DNA of 47,049 nt from JAWWPY01 sp964412845 (lineage in GTDB: Bacteria > Actinomycetota > Actinomycetes > Streptosporangiales > Streptosporangiaceae). The notes beneath the pieces were generated by a model that saw only the letters and a list, made by a program, of their open reading frames with translations, ran no database searches and had not been told where the DNA came from. The position numbers and the translations under genes are program-made. The stretch lies in contig CAYPQM010000029.1 of the NCBI GenBank assembly GCA_964412845.1, positions 1-47,049 on the forward strand, given 5' to 3'. Shown piece by piece: positions 9,578 through 17,775 of the stretch (within the stretch, counting starts at the first letter, position 1; each line of letters starts with the position of its first letter).

Positions 9578-10366
9578 TCACTCTCCGGTCCACTGGGGGG
9601 CGCGCTTCTGGTTGAACGCTGCGATGCCTTCCCGCCGGTCCGCGGACAGCGCCGCCGTCCGCCAGGCGGCGTCCTCGACCTCGAGCGCCGCCGCGAGACC
9701 GATCCCCCAGCCCTGGCGGATGGCTCTCTTCGCGGCCATCACGGCCACCGAGGAGTTGCACGCGATAGCGCCCGCGATGTCCAGTGCCTCGCGATCCGCG
9801 GCGCCCGCTGGCACCAGCCGGTCCGCGAGGCCGATCCGCTCCGCCTCGGCCGCGCCCACCCGGCGCCCGGTGAGGATCAGGTCGGCGGCCCGGCCCACGC
9901 CGAGGCGGCGCGGGGCAAGCTGGGTGCCGCCACCGCCGGGCACCAGCCCGACGGTCGTCTCCGGCAGGCCGAACACCGCGGTCTCGTCGGCCACGATCAG
10001 GTCGCAGGACAGCGCCAGCTCGCAGCCGCCGCCCAGCGCGTACCCGTGCACCGCCGCGATCACCGGCTGCGGGAGGGCGAGCAGGCCGCCGAACGCCGCG
10101 CGGAACACCGGCCGCTGGGCCAGCAGCTGCGCGTCGGTCATCGCATTCCGCTCCTTGAGGTCGGCCCCCACGCAGAACGCCCGGTCCCCCATCGCGGTGA
10201 GGACGATGGAGCAGACGCCCCGGTCGGGACCGAGCTCGGCGCACACCTGGGCCAGCCGGACCGCCATCGCCGTATTCAGGGCATTCAGCGCCTCGGGCCG
10301 GTCCAGGACGATCTCCGCCACCCGGCCATGCCCGAGCACATGCCTGCGAACCGTCACCCCATCCAT
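9578..10366 (-). CDS. Enoyl-CoA hydratase, probably methylglutaconyl-CoA hydratase
   Basis: 262 residues from the ATG at 10366, where homology begins (MDGVTVRRHVLG); the reading frame stays open further upstream but that part is not protein-like. Crotonase features: oxyanion-hole segment FCVGADLKER, HGYALGGGCELALSCDLI with a catalytic-type Glu, and PETTVGLVPGGGGTQ. First gene of the operon with HMG-CoA lyase and the carboxylase beta subunit, which makes hydration of 3-methylglutaconyl-CoA the best guess. A generic short-chain enoyl-CoA hydratase is the alternative. Confidence 0.87.
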   Translation of the reverse strand: MDGVTVRRHVLGHGRVAEIVLDRPEALNALNTAMAVRLAQVCAELGPDRGVCSIVLTAMGDRAFCVGADLKERNAMTDAQLLAQRPVFRAAFGGLLALPQPVIAAVHGYALGGGCELALSCDLIVADETAVFGLPETTVGLVPGGGGTQLAPRRLGVGRAADLILTGRRVGAAEAERIGLADRLVPAGAADREALDIAGAIACNSSVAVMAAKRAIRQGWGIGLAAALEVEDAAWRTAALSADRREGIAAFNQKRAPQWTGE

Positions 10367-10452
10367 GAGCGCAGGGTAGCCCGTCCGGTCAACCGGCCGG
10401 CCCGGCCGCCCCACCCTGCCCCGCGGGACCAACCATCCCGGTGACGACCCAG

Positions 10453-10541
10453 CGCGGTGCATAGTGACCCACATAGGGGCACGATGCACCGCGCCGATTT
10501 CGGGCCATGACAACGCGGTGCATAGTGGACCCACATAGGGG
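10453..10541. repeat. Direct and inverted repeat cluster upstream of the leucine-catabolism operon
   Basis: The segment CGCGGTGCATAGTG followed by ACCCACATAGGGG occurs at 10453-10479 and again, with one extra G, at 10514-10540. Between them ATGCACCGCG (10484-10493) is the exact reverse complement of CGCGGTGCAT (10453-10462). The cluster starts about 87 bp upstream of the hydratase ATG. It could be a multi-site operator or an end of a small mobile element. Confidence 0.7.
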
Positions 10542-10723
10542 ACGCAGAGGACCCGAAAACCCGCACCCTGCTGGACCACCCGTCGGCTGGTGATCGAGTG
10601 GACAGCCAACCTTGACCGGTCAGCCGAGCACACCACGCTCAGGACCCTAGAGACGAGGAGACCACCCAGCCGGCCGCGCGGGCACAGGCAGGACGCCCCA
10701 GCACAGGTCAAAGCCAACGGACA

Positions 10724-10740
10724 TCGGGCCTCCGGCCCGA
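10724..10740 (-). terminator. Hairpin just downstream of the SLOG-like gene
   Basis: TCGGGCC-TCC-GGCCCGA forms a perfect 7-bp stem with a 3-base loop, 11 bases past the stop at 10752. No T tract follows, as usual in high-GC actinomycetes. Confidence 0.55.
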
Positions 10741-10751
10741 GCGGGGGAACC

Positions 10752-11237
10752 TCAGTCGCGCCGCGCAGCTTTTGGCCAGATCAGCCGAACGGGAACGCCG
10801 TTGTCACGGGCATAAGCAACAACGTCCGCCGTTCCTCCATACGCCCGCGCCGGCTTGCCGTCCCAGACCGCCCACAGTTCGTCGGCCAGCCCGATCATGC
10901 ACTCGCTCGCGGCCATGTGAGCCTCCGAGGTGGACTCGGTGAAGCGAAGCCGGTGCAAGGTCACGGCCCGTGCCAGAAGCAGGTCGTACTCCGCGAGCGC
11001 CTCGGCGGGCAGACCTTCGCGGTATTTCAGCGCAGGAACGACCGCCTCGATCTCCCCGCCTGCATCCAGGACCGCGCGGGCGAATATCTGGTCAGCCCCA
11101 TCAGCAAGGCACGACAGCCCCGTAACAGGCGCCGGCTTCTCGCCCAGTGCAACCCGGATCTCCTCACCGATAAGGCGCGCCGTGCCTGCTGGCAGTCCAC
11201 GGTGCCCTGACACAGCTATGCGCGGTGATCGGCCCAT
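10752..11237 (-). CDS. SLOG-like Rossmann-fold nucleotide-binding protein
   Basis: 161 residues from the ATG at 11237; the frame is open further upstream but only this part looks conserved. The pattern fits the SLOG (Smf/DprA-LOG, YpsA-related) fold: IAVSGHRGL (about 7-15), LSCLADGADQIFARAVL (41-57), DELWAVWDG (119-127) and GGTADVVAYARDNGVPV (134-150). Such proteins bind nucleotides or nucleotide-derived ligands; some act in defence or second-messenger systems, many have no known role. It is last of three same-strand genes after birA and a PH-domain gene, but a 169-bp spacer separates it from the latter. Function unknown. Confidence 0.6.
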   Translation of the reverse strand: MGRSPRIAVSGHRGLPAGTARLIGEEIRVALGEKPAPVTGLSCLADGADQIFARAVLDAGGEIEAVVPALKYREGLPAEALAEYDLLLARAVTLHRLRFTESTSEAHMAASECMIGLADELWAVWDGKPARAYGGTADVVAYARDNGVPVRLIWPKAARRD

Positions 11238-11406
11238 CTCAGGCCAGCGTGCATCGGAGTCGCTGATCAAAGTCACGCACCTTGGCGGTAACCGGGCCGG
11301 CATAACCGCGCCGCGCCTGCGCCCCCGCACCCCTGGCAGGGACAACGCGGGCGCGAAATTGCTGTGGTGCGAAGTGGCCGGGCTGAGCCCTGGATGAGGC
11401 TGCGTC

Positions 11407-11916
11407 TCAGCGGTCTTCGCGGGCGAGGCGCTGCTGCTCGTCTTCGACCAGCTGGAACAGCGTGGCCTGGACCGTCTCCACCTGGGGGATCTCGTTGAGC
11501 ACCAGCTGGCCGTGCTCGCCGGCGGATTCCACGACCAGCCGGCCGCAGCCGAGCAGCCGGTCGATGGGCCCGTGCGAGAACGAGACATCGCTGATCCTGA
11601 TCAGCGGGAAATCCCGGCCTGACCTGGAAATGATGCCGCTGCGCAACTGCAGCCGCCGGGTGGTGAGCTGGTAGCTGGTCGTCTGCCAGCGCAGGAACGG
11701 CACCACGAACCCGAACACCACCAGGACGAGCGCGACCGCGCCAACCGCGATCCGGCCCGCCTCAGCGAACTTGCCCGCCGGGATCACGATGACCAGCGCC
11801 AGGGCCGCGGCCACCACGACCACCAGGACGAGAGTCGGCCGCAGCAGCGTCTTCCAGTGCGGGTGCAGGGCCAGCACGCTCCGCTCGCCATCAGAAAGCT
11901 GGTCGTCACCGCTCAT
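11407..11916 (-). CDS. PH-domain (bPH2, YdbS-like) membrane protein
   Basis: 169 residues from the ATG at 11916 (MSGDDQLSDGERSVLALHPHWKTLL). Two adjacent membrane helices at about 28-72 are followed by a bacterial PH domain: WQTTSYQLTTRRLQLRSGII, then DFPLIRISDVSFSHGPIDRLLGCGRLVVESAG. The family is membrane-anchored and of unknown molecular role; some members help secretion or stress resistance. It starts 46 bp after the stop of birA and is probably cotranscribed with it. Confidence 0.8.
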   Translation of the reverse strand: MSGDDQLSDGERSVLALHPHWKTLLRPTLVLVVVVAAALALVIVIPAGKFAEAGRIAVGAVALVLVVFGFVVPFLRWQTTSYQLTTRRLQLRSGIISRSGRDFPLIRISDVSFSHGPIDRLLGCGRLVVESAGEHGQLVLNEIPQVETVQATLFQLVEDEQQRLAREDR

Positions 11917-11962
11917 ACGGCACATCGTGGCATGAAAAATCGCGTCATGCCCGCCCGATAAC

Positions 11963-12772
11963 TCAGCGAACGTGCACGACATCGCCGGCGCTTACCGAGG
12001 TCAGCCCGGAAGAGCTCCGGACGACCAGCCTGCCTCCGGCGTCCACATCGGCCGCGACCCCGGTGAGCGTCCGGCCGCCGGGCAGTTCCACCCTGACCTG
12101 CCTGCCGACCGTCGCGCAGTGCCGTAGGTACTCCGCGCGCAGGCCCGACGTCTCCGGGTCACGCGCGCCCGCTTCAGCCAGGTACCAGTGCTCAAGCTCG
12201 CCCAGGACCGCGCCGAGCAACTGCTCCCGGTCCGTGACCGTGGCGTTCTCCAGCAGCAGGGATGTCGCGGTGGGCACCGGCAGGTCCTGGCGGCACAGCC
12301 GCACGTTGATCCCCACGCCCACGACCACCGCATCGCGATGCTGCTCGGCCAGGATCCCAGCCAGCTTCGCGCCGCCGACAAGCACGTCGTTGGGCCATTT
12401 GAGGCGCGCGTCCACCGCTGCCGCCCGGCGCAAGGCCGTGGCTACCGCGACCCCGGCGAGCAGCGGGATCCAGGCCCTCCGGGCCGGCGGAAGGTCATGC
12501 GGACGCAAAAGGACGGAAAAGGTTAGCGCTGCGCCTGGTGGGCTCACCCACTGACGGCCGAGCCTGCCCCGGCCGGCCGTCTGCTCCTCGGCGACCAGCA
12601 CACATCCCTCCGCGGCGCCCGCCGCGGCCTCGGCGAGCAGGTCAGCGTTGGTGGATCCGGTCACCTGGACCACCTGGACCTGCCGCCACAGGCCGCCGGG
12701 CCGGATCAGTTCCTGGCTGAGCACGGCAGGGCGAATGGCCGGTGTTGCCGGATATGCGCAATCAGTTGCCAT
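11963..12772 (-). CDS. birA: Biotin--[acetyl-CoA-carboxylase] ligase
   Basis: 269 residues, monofunctional: no N-terminal helix-turn-helix, as usual in actinobacteria. Catalytic domain with TGSTNADLL, the biotinyl-AMP loop TAGRGRLGRQW and LKWPNDVLVGGAKLAGIL, then a C-terminal SH3-like domain (GRQVRVELPGGRTLTGVAADVD). It attaches biotin to the Lys of the carboxylase carrier domain; a substrate, Lys555 in the MKM motif of the protein at 27730-29502, is encoded in this window. Divergent from the GT-C-like gene at 12862. Confidence 0.93.
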   Translation of the reverse strand: MATDCAYPATPAIRPAVLSQELIRPGGLWRQVQVVQVTGSTNADLLAEAAAGAAEGCVLVAEEQTAGRGRLGRQWVSPPGAALTFSVLLRPHDLPPARRAWIPLLAGVAVATALRRAAAVDARLKWPNDVLVGGAKLAGILAEQHRDAVVVGVGINVRLCRQDLPVPTATSLLLENATVTDREQLLGAVLGELEHWYLAEAGARDPETSGLRAEYLRHCATVGRQVRVELPGGRTLTGVAADVDAGGRLVVRSSSGLTSVSAGDVVHVR

Positions 12773-12861
12773 GGCATTTCGATAGTGTCATCTCTGGGCT
12801 GCGCGAGGTGCGGGGATCGAACCTGCTTACCGCGGCCCGGGGCTCGATATCCCACAGTGAC

Positions 12862-14490
12862 ATGTCAGGGAGAACAGTGGCCGATCTCAAGGCCAGCGAG
12901 ACTCGCGCGGAAACCAGCGAGACTCGCGAGGAAAATAACCCCCCGCCGCAACGCCTCAGCCGCTGGCGGCGCAGCCCACGCCGGTCACCGGGTGACCCGG
13001 CCGGCGGGCACCGGGCCCGGGCCGGGGCAGCGCTGGCGGCCATCACGCCCGCGGCGCTGTGGCGCAACCACCGCCTGTTCACCTTCCTGGTCGTGCTGGC
13101 CATCGCGGTCCGCGTGCTCGCGACACTGGCGTTCCGGCCCGCACTGCTGATCCCCGATTCCTTCGGCTACCTGCACGTCGGTACGCACCCCGCCATTGAG
13201 CAGACCCGTCCGGGCGGCTACCCCATCCTGCTGTTCTTGCTCAGCCCGCTGCACAGCCTGCTGGCCGTGACCACGCTGCAGCATGTGCTGGGCATCGCCG
13301 CCGCGATCATCGTGTACGGGCTGCTGCGCTACTGGGGACTGCCTGCCTGGGGCGCCACCCTGGCCGCGGTCCCGACCCTGTTCGACGCCCGGCAGATTGC
13401 GCTGGAGTCCTACATCCTGCCGGACGCGCTGTTCGGCTTCGTGATCCTGGTGGCCGTCGCGCTGCTGCTCTCCAAACGCACCCCCACCATCTGGCAGTGC
13501 GCGCTGGCCGGGCTGCTCATGGCCTGGGCGTCCGTGGTGCGCGGCAACGGCGCGCCGATCATGGTGGCGCTCGTCGCCTTCATGCTGATCAGGCGGGTCG
13601 GCTGGCGTGCCTTCTCGGCCAGCATCGCGGCGTTCGCCGTGCCGCTCGCCGGGTACGTGGCCGTCTTCTACTCGGCCTACGGCCAGCTGAACATCACCAA
13701 CAGCAGCGGCATGTTCCTGTGGTCGCGGACCATGTCATTCGCCAACTGCGCGGTGATCAAGCCACCGCCGGACCTGCGGCCGCTCTGCCCGGAGCGGCAA
13801 GGCGTGCCCACCACGCCCACGCCCGCCTGGTCGGTATCCTCACTGCTGGCCGAACCGACCCCCGGGGGCTACCTCTGGTCGGAGGGCGCCTTCTGGCGGC
13901 ACGACGCGCACCCCGGAATCAACGCCTACAACAACTCGCTGGCGATGCGGTTCGCCGAGCACGCCATCGCCGCCCAGCCCCTGAGCTACCTGCGGGTGAC
14001 CGGCCAGGGGGTCATGCTCCTCTTCCTGTCGACCGACCGGCAAGACAACTACCTGTCGCTGAACTTCACCGCGACCCCGGACGTCTCCAAACTGACCGCG
14101 AAATACCTGGCGCATCTGCGCGGCTACGCGCACACGAGCCGCGGCAGCCATGCCGTCCAGCCGTACGCGTATTACATGTTCCTGTACCAGCTGCCCGTCT
14201 GGTTCCCCGGAGTTGCCTTCTTCGTCGTGCTGGTCATCGGGCTGGCGGGGGTGCTCAGGCGATGGCGGCGCTGGGGTGGCCCGGCGGCGCTGCCGTGGGC
14301 CGTCGCCGCGATCGGCGTCGTGGTCCCGATCGCCCTGCATGAGTACATCTACCGGTACGCGATCACCGCGGTCCCGGTCGCCTGCCTGGCCGCCGGCCTC
14401 GCCTTCACCCAGTGGCAGGTGGCGCAGCGGCCAGCGATCACCCCCGAACCGGGTGGTTCTGGGCAGAGCCGCACAGAAGCCTCTGGATAA
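12862..14490 (+). CDS. GT-C-like polytopic membrane protein (paralogue 1)
   Basis: About 542 residues from the ATG at 12862; a GTG at 12877 has AGGGAG four bases upstream and is an alternative start. A disordered N-terminus rich in SETRAETSETREE leads to about ten membrane helices from residue 70. The first loop holds IPDSFGYLHVGTHP and RPGGYPILLFLL, the acidic-plus-GYP pattern of GT-C glycosyltransferases (ArnT/PMT-like) that use lipid-linked sugars. A central loop reads MFLWSRTMSFANCAVIKPPP and recurs in the next gene. Exact activity unknown; role in envelope glycosylation is inferred. The paralogue begins 40 bp downstream. Confidence 0.7.
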   Translation: MSGRTVADLKASETRAETSETREENNPPPQRLSRWRRSPRRSPGDPAGGHRARAGAALAAITPAALWRNHRLFTFLVVLAIAVRVLATLAFRPALLIPDSFGYLHVGTHPAIEQTRPGGYPILLFLLSPLHSLLAVTTLQHVLGIAAAIIVYGLLRYWGLPAWGATLAAVPTLFDARQIALESYILPDALFGFVILVAVALLLSKRTPTIWQCALAGLLMAWASVVRGNGAPIMVALVAFMLIRRVGWRAFSASIAAFAVPLAGYVAVFYSAYGQLNITNSSGMFLWSRTMSFANCAVIKPPPDLRPLCPERQGVPTTPTPAWSVSSLLAEPTPGGYLWSEGAFWRHDAHPGINAYNNSLAMRFAEHAIAAQPLSYLRVTGQGVMLLFLSTDRQDNYLSLNFTATPDVSKLTAKYLAHLRGYAHTSRGSHAVQPYAYYMFLYQLPVWFPGVAFFVVLVIGLAGVLRRWRRWGGPAALPWAVAAIGVVVPIALHEYIYRYAITAVPVACLAAGLAFTQWQVAQRPAITPEPGGSGQSRTEASG

Positions 14491-14530
14491 GCTCTAAAAT
14501 CTCTTCCGTGACCGAAGTAGCCGCTCTGGC

Positions 14531-16156
14531 GTGGCAGTATTCGACACTGTGCGCCGCCTTCGTGCCGTGAAATCGATGCTCATCAGGCACCGCCTGTTCG
14601 GAGTTGCCCTGCTGGCCGGCATCGCCGTCCGGGTCATCACGGTGCTCGCCTTCCCCCCGGCGTTCTGGTTCGGCGGAGACTCAGCCTCCTATCTGGGCAC
14701 CGCGCTGCGGCTGGTACCCGGGCAGTCACGGCTGTCCGGATACGGGATCTTCCTGGCCGCGTTCCGCCCCTTCCACCACATCTCGGTCGCGACCACCCTC
14801 CAGCACGTGATGGGCCTGCTGGCCGCGGTCATGCTCTACGCCCTGCTGCGCCGGTACGGGCTTCCCGCCTGGCTGGCGACGCTGGTCACGCTCCCGCTCC
14901 TGCTCGACGCCTACCTGATCCAGCTTGAGCACGAGGTCCTGCCGACGGCGCTGTTCGGATTCCTGGTCGTCACCGCGACGACCCTGGTCCTCTGGTGGCG
15001 CCAGGACCGTCCGGCCTGGGCCACCATCGCGGCCGGCCTCCTGCTGGGCGTAGCCGCCATCCTGTGGCCGGTAGGGCTGCCGCTGCTCATCATGTACCTG
15101 GTCGGGTACCTGATCCTGCGCCGGACGGGGTGGCGGGTCCTGGCCGCCACCGCGGTCATCAGCGTCCTGCCGCTGGGCGGGTACCTCATGTGGTTCCACG
15201 GCAGCCAGCACCGGTTCGCCTTCTCCAACAGCGACGGCATCTTCTTGTGGTCACGCACGATGACGTTCGCCAACTGCGCCATCATCAAACCGCCCGCTGA
15301 CCTGGTGGCCCTGTGCGCCAGCGAGCCCGTGAGCAAGCGGCCGGCCGCCTCCTCGTTCATCTGGAAGCCGGACTCTCCGCTCAACCGGGTGCCGGGGCCA
15401 AAGTTCTCGGCCAGCAAGAACTCGCTCGCCCTGAGGTTCGCGCTGCACGCCATCGCCGCCCAGCCGGGCAGCTACGCCGTCGACGTGCTGCATGACATCG
15501 GGTACAGCTTCACCTGGGACCGTGCGCCGCATCCCAGCAGCTCCATCCTGCGCCGGTACGCATTCTCTGACGCCACGCAGCCGTGGATCGCATCCAGCGC
15601 GCCGACCGGGGGCGGCCACACGGTGGCCTCCGATCAGCGCGCCTACGGTGCCACCCCCACCAGGGCGGTCGAGCCGTTCGCCGGCTGGATGCGCACCTAC
15701 CAGCGGTACGTGTACCTGCGCGGCACACTGCTCGGGGTGATCCTGCTGATCGGCCTGGCCGGGATCGTCCGCGCCTGGCGGCGCGGCGGGTTCCGCCGCC
15801 TGCGCGACTGGGGCGGACCTTGCCTGTACCCGTCGGCGAGCGCCGTCGCCCTGCTGGTGGTCCCAGTGATGACCGCCGACTTCGGCGTCCGCTACGTGCT
15901 GCTGGCCATGCCGCTGGCGCTCCTCGCCGCTGGCCTCGCCTTCGCGCCCGCGAGGGCGGCCGCCGGCTCGGACGCTCGCCGCAGCGAGCAGGGCCAGGAC
16001 GACAAGCAGGTCCCCGACGACAAGCAGGGGCCGGACACCGCCAGCCTCTGGAGCAGGCCATCGCTGGAACCCGCAGCCGGGTCCGCTCACCCCGCCACGG
16101 GTTCCAGCACCGGATCCGATAACCGGCCGCCGACCGCAGGTCAGGCCCCGGCCTAG
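14531..16156 (+). CDS. GT-C-like polytopic membrane protein (paralogue 2)
   Basis: 541 residues from the GTG at 14531. Same plan as the preceding gene: FGGDSASYLGTALRLVPGQ and SGYGIFLAAF in the first loop, about ten helices, and a central loop IFLWSRTMTFANCAIIKPPA that matches the neighbour at nearly every position. A hydrophilic tail of about 60 residues contains DDKQVPDDKQGPD. The pair looks like a tandem duplication with later divergence. The stop overlaps the stop of the convergent MFS gene in a shared CTAG at 16153-16156. Function as a lipid-linked-sugar transferase is inferred only. Confidence 0.7.
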   Translation: MAVFDTVRRLRAVKSMLIRHRLFGVALLAGIAVRVITVLAFPPAFWFGGDSASYLGTALRLVPGQSRLSGYGIFLAAFRPFHHISVATTLQHVMGLLAAVMLYALLRRYGLPAWLATLVTLPLLLDAYLIQLEHEVLPTALFGFLVVTATTLVLWWRQDRPAWATIAAGLLLGVAAILWPVGLPLLIMYLVGYLILRRTGWRVLAATAVISVLPLGGYLMWFHGSQHRFAFSNSDGIFLWSRTMTFANCAIIKPPADLVALCASEPVSKRPAASSFIWKPDSPLNRVPGPKFSASKNSLALRFALHAIAAQPGSYAVDVLHDIGYSFTWDRAPHPSSSILRRYAFSDATQPWIASSAPTGGGHTVASDQRAYGATPTRAVEPFAGWMRTYQRYVYLRGTLLGVILLIGLAGIVRAWRRGGFRRLRDWGGPCLYPSASAVALLVVPVMTADFGVRYVLLAMPLALLAAGLAFAPARAAAGSDARRSEQGQDDKQVPDDKQGPDTASLWSRPSLEPAAGSAHPATGSSTGSDNRPPTAGQAPA

Positions 16157-17673
16157 GCCGGCTCGCCCGCTACCGCCTCGCGATCTGCCGCACCCTGCCG
16201 CTGCGGTCGCTGCGGCCGCCGCACGCTCAGCGCGCGGGCCGACGCCAGGACACCACCCACCGCCGCCAGGCCCGCCAGAGCCACAAAGGTCACCGAGACG
16301 GCGTGCGCCGACAGCCGGCTGAAGTCGCCGGCCAGCGGATGCAGCGGCAGGCGGCCGGCCACGTTCAGGTACAGCGTCCCGAAGGTGGCGACCCCCACCA
16401 CCAGCGCGAACTGGTTGACCGTCACGATCACCCCGGTCGCATCGGCCGCCTCGGCCACCGGAACCCGCATCAGCACCGATGTCATCAGCGGGCTGAACGA
16501 AGCCGCCATGCCCGCTCCGGTCAGCGCCAGGACCAGGTAGAGGCGCAGCCCGCCGCTGCCATCGGCCCGGAGCAGAGCGGCGATGCCGAGCATCGCGGCC
16601 GCGCTGGCCGCGAAGCCAACGATGATCAGCGCACCGTGGCCGCGCGCAGGCACCCGCTGCCAGTTGAGGCTGACCAGCGCGAACGCCAGTCCGGCCGGGA
16701 CAAAGGTAAGCCCGGCCCGCAGCGGCGAGTCACCGAGCCCACCTTGCAGATGCAGGGCCAGCACGAAGAAGAAGCCGCCGAACATGGCCAGGGTCGTGAA
16801 CAGCCCGGCAATGCCCAGCGCTACCCCAGGCCGCCGGAGCACCCGGCCGGGGATGAGCGGCGACCCCGCGCGGGCCGCCACCCTGCGTTCCACCAGCGCG
16901 AAGGCTCCCAGCAGCGCCACGCCCCCGGCCATGCAGAGCCACCCCCAGACCGGCCAGTGCTCCGACTGGCCGAGGACCAGCGGCAGCACCAAGGCCGCCG
17001 TGGCCGGCGACAGGGTCACCAGTCCCCACGGGTCCAGCCCCCGGCCCCGGTCCGCGGACCCCCGCGGCAGCAGCCGTGCTCCGGCGACGAGCAGCGCGAT
17101 TCCGATCGGCACGTTCACCAGGAAGACCGGGCGCCAGGTGCTGCCCAGGATGTCCGCGCTGACCAGCAGGCCCCCCGCTATCTGGCCGGCCACCGCACCG
17201 CCCGCCAGCACCGCCGCGTACAGCCGCATCGGCCGGGCGCGGGCCGCGCCGGTGAACGACCGCTGGATGAGGCTGAGCACCTGCGGGATCATCGCCGCCG
17301 CGCCCGTTCCCTGGACGAAACGCAACGCAACGAGCATGCCCGTCGAGGTGGCCAGGCCGCAGCCGAGTGAGGCCAGGGTAAACAAGACGAGCCCGCCGAG
17401 GAACATCCGGCGGTGGCCCAGGATGTCGCCGAGACGCGCGCCGGTCACCAGCAGGACGGCGTAGGGGATGACGTACCCGGCGATGACCAGCTGCAGGCCG
17501 GCCCCCGAGGCACGCAGGTCGGTATGGATGGAGGGCGCCGCGACGTTCACCACGGAAGCGTCGAGCAGCGCCATAAATTGCCCGGTGAGCACGACCGCGA
17601 GCAGCCCGCGCGGTGCGCCGGCGGCCGGGCGGGCTCGCCGCGACGGCCGGGTGGCGGTAACGATGTCTGTCAT
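16153..17673 (-). CDS. MFS multidrug exporter, DHA2 (EmrB/QacA) type
   Basis: 506 residues from the ATG at 17673, about 14 membrane helices. Motif D1-like LLDASVVNVAAPSI (about 36-49), motif A TGARLGDILGHRRMF, and motif C-like AAVLAGGAVAGQIAGGLLV fit drug:H+ antiporters. Divergent from an MmyB-type regulator with an inverted repeat between the two starts, the usual arrangement of an efflux pump and its local repressor. Substrate unknown. The upstream extension of the open frame overlaps the regulator and is not coding. Confidence 0.9.
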   Translation of the reverse strand: MTDIVTATRPSRRARPAAGAPRGLLAVVLTGQFMALLDASVVNVAAPSIHTDLRASGAGLQLVIAGYVIPYAVLLVTGARLGDILGHRRMFLGGLVLFTLASLGCGLATSTGMLVALRFVQGTGAAAMIPQVLSLIQRSFTGAARARPMRLYAAVLAGGAVAGQIAGGLLVSADILGSTWRPVFLVNVPIGIALLVAGARLLPRGSADRGRGLDPWGLVTLSPATAALVLPLVLGQSEHWPVWGWLCMAGGVALLGAFALVERRVAARAGSPLIPGRVLRRPGVALGIAGLFTTLAMFGGFFFVLALHLQGGLGDSPLRAGLTFVPAGLAFALVSLNWQRVPARGHGALIIVGFAASAAAMLGIAALLRADGSGGLRLYLVLALTGAGMAASFSPLMTSVLMRVPVAEAADATGVIVTVNQFALVVGVATFGTLYLNVAGRLPLHPLAGDFSRLSAHAVSVTFVALAGLAAVGGVLASARALSVRRPQRPQRQGAADREAVAGEPA

Positions 17674-17702
17674 GCCTGCCAGGCTGCGCTCGCCCGGATG
17701 CC

Positions 17703-17731
17703 AGTACCAAGAGCCTGCTGATCCTGGTACT
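17703..17731. promoter_or_regulatory. Operator-like inverted repeat between MFS and MmyB-type regulator genes
   Basis: AGTACCA (17703-17709) and TGGTACT (17725-17731) are perfect 7-bp arms whose centres are 22 bp (two helical turns) apart. The repeat sits in the 102-bp divergent promoter region, 29 bp from the pump ATG and 44 bp from the regulator ATG, so one bound dimer could control both genes. Confidence 0.65.
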
Positions 17732-17775
17732 AACAGCACCTGGCAGGGCGGCCGCGCCGCGGGCAGGATAGGTCC

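Larger units (their letters stand above)
10367..10751. other. 385-bp intergenic region
   Basis: Lies between the start of the hydratase gene and the end of the SLOG-like gene, both on the minus strand. It holds the repeat cluster at 10453-10541 and the hairpin at 10724-10740. Open frames across it lack recognisable protein features; I see no gene. Confidence 0.7.

Noticed and set aside
9578..10717. A 379-residue reading of the enoyl-CoA hydratase
   Set aside because: The upstream 117 codons cross the repeat cluster at 10453-10541 and show no crotonase features; the family start fits the ATG at 10366.
4571..11237. Thoeris-like pairing of a TIR protein and a SLOG protein
   Set aside because: The two genes are about 4 kb apart, on opposite strands, separated by a gap and a metabolic operon; the TIR protein is a STAND type and the SLOG protein lacks an effector domain.
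12805..12830. tRNA-like T-arm motif (GGATCGAACC on the plus strand)
   Set aside because: The flanking bases do not pair into a T-stem and no acceptor, D-arm or anticodon arm can be drawn, so no tRNA gene is called.
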